From positions 965,299-1,029,298 of the forward strand of contig NW_015971537.1 in NCBI RefSeq assembly GCF_000182565.1: a stretch of DNA of 64,000 bases, read 5' to 3'. The notes below the pieces were generated by a model. That model saw only the letters and a program-made list of their open reading frames with translations. It was not told the DNA's origin and searched no databases. The DNA is from Spizellomyces punctatus DAOM BR117. Lineage: Eukaryota > Chytridiomycota > Chytridiomycetes > Spizellomycetales > Spizellomycetaceae. The translations under genes and the position numbers were made by a program. Positions 60,101 to 64,000 of the stretch are shown here, piece by piece (position 1 is the stretch's first letter; every line of letters begins with the position of its first letter).

Positions 60101-61589
60101 TTCCCAATTCCTCGTAGGGAGAGAGGATGAGTTTGGTAAGAGGAGCTTCATCGTCTACATCGTTCATGCGCGTTTTATATCGTATGCTTCGGGTATCTAA
60201 CAAATTTTCTGACAGCTGATATCACGGCCAACGTGTCGCAAAGCGTTTACGAGCTCTACAGCGTGTTCATGGAGTTTGGCGCGGACGTCTCGGTGTTAAT
60301 GTCTATCTCAGTAAGCCACCCTGCTGGTCAGCAAAATGACAGGATATTGCTGACTTCCTATATTCTGTCCAGTTGTACAGCAAGATTGTTAATTGTTTGA
60401 CAGGCTTCTTTGCCACTTACATCCGCAAACTCGTTGAAGTATTTGGGGGCGACTGGATTTACCGACAGGTACATCGCTCCTGAATGACATGGTATTCCTA
60501 CTATCATAAATTCTGACGTGGACCATACTATAGCGCTCCACTATATTAGTTGATGCTACATTTGTTGTTGACGATTTACTACCAAAAGTTGCCGGCCAGC
60601 TGGCTGTAGGTTTGCCCACTGGCGTGCAATGGCATTACCCTCATTTTTACCACGACTAATGGATGTCTCCTTCCTCTTCACAGCATCGCTTTGAAAGACC
60701 GATTCCAGAACTTGAGGATATGCGGGAGAAACTGAACCGTAAGATGGCTTCCCTAAGTAGCGCGCTAGTACCGACGGTCTGACCCAACGTATTTCCTTCT
60801 TGCAGACTCCATAACAGCCATGCAAACCAAGTTTATAACGCAAACTCGCGAAAAGCTTCTTAAAGACAAATACAATTTTCCATTGGTTGATTATTCTAAT
60901 GTGGGTATATGTATCTTCGCGTCTGTGGGAGATCAATGCTGACGTTTTTTCTCAATGGATTAGAACGGGGGAATCCTTGATACAGCCAAGCCTTCGGAAC
61001 ACATCATGCGGGTACGAGTAGTAGTCACATCATGATCAATAACTGTTAATGCCGATCGTTAAACCGGGTCCTATGCCCTATCTCAGCTTATTGACGAACT
61101 CAATACTCTGCAAGGAGCCCTAGATCCAACGCTACCGCGCAAATCAATCCTAACATCCATCGTCGATGGCATCTTCACATTCATGAATGATCGTAAGTGT
61201 CTATATCTGTGAACCATATTTTCGTGATCTTAATTTTTCTTCCTAGCGTCCTGCTGGCAAAACGCACGCGGTCCTCGCCGCCTTGGCTTCCAAGGCGTTC
61301 AGCAGCTCATCCTCGATATCCATTTCTTTCTAAGAATATGCGAGCCATTGGTATCCGAGGAAACAAACTCGAACGCGAATATCGTATGTGAAAAGGGCCT
61401 GCGGACCTTCTTCTCACAAAACAAAGAACTCAAAGCGGCTTTAAAGGTTGGGTTACTTTGCTTTGTGATATTACCGGAGTGTATTTCTCACTGCATTCAC
61501 TGCAGACGGGCGATTGGTATGATAAACGTGTGGACGATGTCATGGCTCTCATCTCTTCCGAATTCCCCCATTTGATATCTATCACATAA
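57149..61589 (+). CDS. EXO84: EXO84, exocyst complex subunit
   Basis: Subunit of the vesicle-tethering exocyst. The gene is split into many small exons. Exon 1 (57149 to about 57397) is a Pro/Ser-rich leader. The conserved Vps51/Exo84 N-terminal helix follows: HQSLIDARDAAAVDLQRNVYKNYNEFVLISKEIS, then LESDMLTLRSLLSDLKDIN. The PH domain comes next (LPEWRNRYLVRDGSH, VQNVHFYLLSDTLLVTTKKKN, DMFIYRSESLEEKRSFLGAFKRFTDEL). The C-terminal helical cargo region starts NDIKWLMELPDELDVLIAHRDFDHAV. Later exons continue to the last one, TGDWYDKRVDDVMALISSEF, stop at 61587-61589. I did not settle all of the exon borders. It ends 81 bp from the stop of the convergent DBP9. Confidence 0.88.
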
Positions 61590-61670
61590 AGTGAAATGAT
61601 AGTATCCAAAAGATGTATACCTATACAAAATGCTTCGAATGTACATTAAACTATGCCTTGGATATTTGCA

Positions 61671-63809
61671 CTATTTTACGTGAGTAAAACTCTTCAATGG
61701 ATCCTGTTTCCGACTTTGTCCTCTTCCCCTTGCACCACCACGCCCTTGTCCCTGTCCCCGTCCCCGTCGTCGATTGTTCTGCATTCTAAATGGTACATTT
61801 CCCACCCGCGTTCTCGACGACGCATTATTCTTTGAGGGAAGGAGGTAATCGGGGACATGTTTCATATGCTGCTGAACGCGGGCTGGGTGGAGTGGTTTGT
61901 CGTGGCGGAGAGCTTGGAGATCTGTTGGGTTATCCTCAAAATGTGCCTGTGACATCAAAATAACGTTCAGTCTTCATCCGGAAAATGTCATGCTGGACTC
62001 GCATATACCTTAAGCTTCTCCGAATTCAATATCTCCATCTTTAATTCTTTCATTCGCGCCTCCTTCACTGCGGTTCTTGTTACTGCTCTAAGGGCATCCT
62101 CTGCTCTGTACCTGAAGGCTTCCACCTGCTTCATGTCAAAAGTGTAGGGAGTTATACTCCGCCCAATCGCAGTCTGTTTCCTTTGTATCCGCTCAAGAAC
62201 AGATTCATCTTCAATAGGTTTGGCAGACACAGGTTGCTGGCCCTTTTTCTTCTTTGGTGGGAGGGGAGTGGGACTTTCAGGGGATTGCACCACAAAACTT
62301 AGAGCCCAACCTTGGTTACCGACGCCTCGTGCAGTTCGGCCAACGCGATGCATGTACGAACGTGAGGAAATGGGGAGATCGAAGTTGATGACGGATTGAA
62401 CGTTTTGAAAGTCGATTCCACGAGAGACTCCATACTCGGTGTCTTTCGGTTGCTGTCTTTGGCGTTTATTCTTCGATGATGCAGAATCTGAAGGTGCCGA
62501 CCGTTTCCGGCCTGTCGACTCATGTTCTTCATCATCCTCGACTTCGGCAGCACCTTGCTCATCCTCCGCATCGCCTTCGTCGTCTGAATCTCGCTCGTTG
62601 TTCAACATACCAGCCTCATCCGTTGCTATGATGTAATCATATACCCCCCTATTGAATTCCTGCACGATGTGATATCGACTCTTCAAAGGAAGTCCTGAAT
62701 TCAAAGTACAGCATTTTATTCCAAATTGCTCCAGGAATAGTTTTAACTTGTAGCACCGATCTATATCATTGACGAATATGATACATTTCCCTGTACCAAA
62801 GGGATGTATCCGGAGTTTCAGAATGAAATATGTAAGAAGGAATTTGTCGTTGTCCAGACACTTGACAAAGTATTGAGTGAGTAGGGATTCGCTGGCTGCT
62901 GCGTCGTTGAGTTTGAGGATGGCTGGATTACGGAGAACGAGTTGTTTTAACTGATCTACGTCCTTTGGATAATATGCACTTTATCAGACAAGGGACGGAT
63001 AAGAGGATGTATAGATCTTCGTCCACTTACGGATGACATGGTTGCACTCATAAGATAGCTTTGGTATATCTTTGGGAGGAAGCCCAGAACCTTACGAACG
63101 TCCTCATCGTATCCATAGGACAGAATCAGATCAGCTTCGTCGATTACCAGAGATTCCAATGAATCCTTCAATTCCACGTTCTGCAAATGTACAAGCGAAG
63201 GCGTTAGAAGAGTCTTTCACAAGAATTTACGAAAATGTCCGCTGCCTTACATGTGCTTCCAACTGAGCCAGAATCTTGCTCGGTGTTGCAATTATAATAT
63301 CCGGTCTTTCTGCTAAAATGGCTCTAAAAATGTCAGATTGTTGAAGTTAGCAAAGGGTGAGGGCTGGGTGAGGGTACCAGGACCACCTACTTTTGATTGG
63401 CCACCGACTGATCGCTCGTCGCTAAATTCACCGCAACTACCTCCTTTGAGCAGTACAAACATAAATCCTTCACATGTCTCGAAACTTGCTCCGCCAACTC
63501 CCTCGTTGGAACCAATATCAGCGCTCGAACACCTGGTTCCTTGGAACTCCGTCCACCTTCTTTTCCCAGCAGAATTTTTTGGATAACCGGCATGCAATAT
63601 GCAGCTGTCTTTCCAGAGCCCGTCCGTGCACGAGCCAGAATATCTTTGCCTTGAAGTGCAAGTGGAATTGCGCTGGACTGGACAATTGTGGGGTGTGTGT
63701 AGCCAAGTTTGGCTATTGCACGTAAAAGTCGGGTGTCAAGGTCCAAGGACGTAAAGCCGGAATCGGTATCAAGAAGGTCAGACGAGACGGAGCTCGCTTG
63801 GACCGCCAT
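61671..63809 (-). CDS. DBP9: DBP9/DDX56 DEAD-box RNA helicase
   Basis: Nucleolar ATP-dependent helicase of 60S subunit assembly. Exons 63809-63391, 63323-63251, 63180-63031, 62962-62009 and 61946-61671 give 623 aa in frame. Motifs in order: Q motif ([20 protein letters not shown], then [10 protein letters not shown]), I ARTGSGKT, Ia [19 protein letters not shown] (DEAD), III MSATMSS, IV region [23 protein letters not shown] and [11 protein letters not shown]. An acidic/basic insert ([20 protein letters not shown], then RKRSAPS) sits between motifs IV and V, as in Dbp9 orthologues. The C-terminus is an RG-rich tail. Length fits Dbp9 (~600 aa). Confidence 0.95.
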
Positions 63810-64000
63810 ATTTTAGAGTAATACGACAGAAAGGAAACCAAAAGGAATCTATGTGAAATTGGGCAAACTTTGGGAATTGCCCATCCGTCCGCACGCGTTA
63901 GTTCAAACAAAAACAAATAAAATCCACCATTAAACCTGTTTGGGAATTCGTTGAATTCGGATAGATCCAAATAGGTATTGAATTGGATTTAATTCCAATT
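63810..64000 (-). promoter_or_regulatory. Upstream region of DBP9
   Basis: A 190-bp stretch at the window edge upstream of the DBP9 start. It is AT-rich with GAATTC/TTGAATT-like repeats near the end and no clear TATA box. Confidence 0.35.

Overview
The window is a gene-dense stretch of a fungal nuclear genome, most likely a chytrid. The signs are many short (about 40-110 nt) GT-AG introns, several with CTAAC-type branch points; a TrpG-TrpC-TrpF fusion; Hpc2, Tap42, Rax1 and Dbp9 orthologues; and a Fanzor (eukaryotic TnpB relative) in an inverted-repeat element. Spizellomyces or a close relative is my best guess, from gene content and the known Fanzor of that genus, not from a database match. 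A 100-base N run marks an assembly gap inside RPB1. Exon coordinates were worked out by hand. Where exon lengths sum to a whole number of codons and join known motifs, I treat the model as good.

Layout. 0.7-4.5 kb (-): hybrid histidine kinase, 13 exons. 6.0-6.6 kb (+): YOP1/REEP. 7.3-8.4 kb (-): TSR3. 9.0-9.3 kb (+): small secreted 8-Cys protein. 10.6-14.8 kb (+): anthranilate synthase component I followed after 14 bp by the trifunctional TRP protein. 15.1-20.3 kb (-): cohesin SMC3. 21.2-22.3 kb (+): secreted Asn/Gly-rich protein. 22.9-25.1 kb: Fanzor element. 25.4-26.7 kb (+): RAX1-like RGS membrane protein. 27.3-27.7 kb: copia-type reverse transcriptase relic. 27.8-29.3 kb (+): Ser-rich unknown. 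30.2-36.4 kb (+): eIF4G. 36.9-37.6 kb: short element A. 38.5-41.6 kb (+): HPC2/ubinuclein. 41.8-42.4 kb (-): unknown. 42.6-44.1 kb (+): TAP42/IGBP1. 44.4 kb: tRNA-Thr. 44.5-45.3 kb: short element B. 45.7-51.7 kb (-): RPB1 with its CTD. 52.4-53.4 kb (+): FSH serine hydrolase. 53.7-54.6 kb (-): probable secreted unknown. 54.8-55.2 kb (+): small membrane/coiled-coil protein. 55.4-56.3 kb (-): PRL-type phosphatase. 57.1-61.6 kb (+): EXO84. 61.7-63.8 kb (-): DBP9.

The most interesting system is the Fanzor element and two ~0.75-kb relatives about 14 and 21 kb away. All three have 30-bp terminal inverted repeats of one family. All share a ~38-bp block just inside the end that lies 3' of the Fanzor stop, where an omegaRNA is expected. 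All three are flanked on the other side by CATA, read in the Fanzor sense. The two short elements are not empty: each carries, in the Fanzor orientation, a TATA box and the same two-exon gene for a 110-aa protein I do not recognise. Its stop codon sits at the same place as the Fanzor stop. This looks like a family of omegaRNA-ended elements that share transposition and guide ends but carry different cargo.

The host genes are mostly core housekeeping functions: tryptophan synthesis, cohesin, translation initiation, chromatin, transcription, exocytosis and ribosome biogenesis. Apart from the TRP pair they show no functional clustering.
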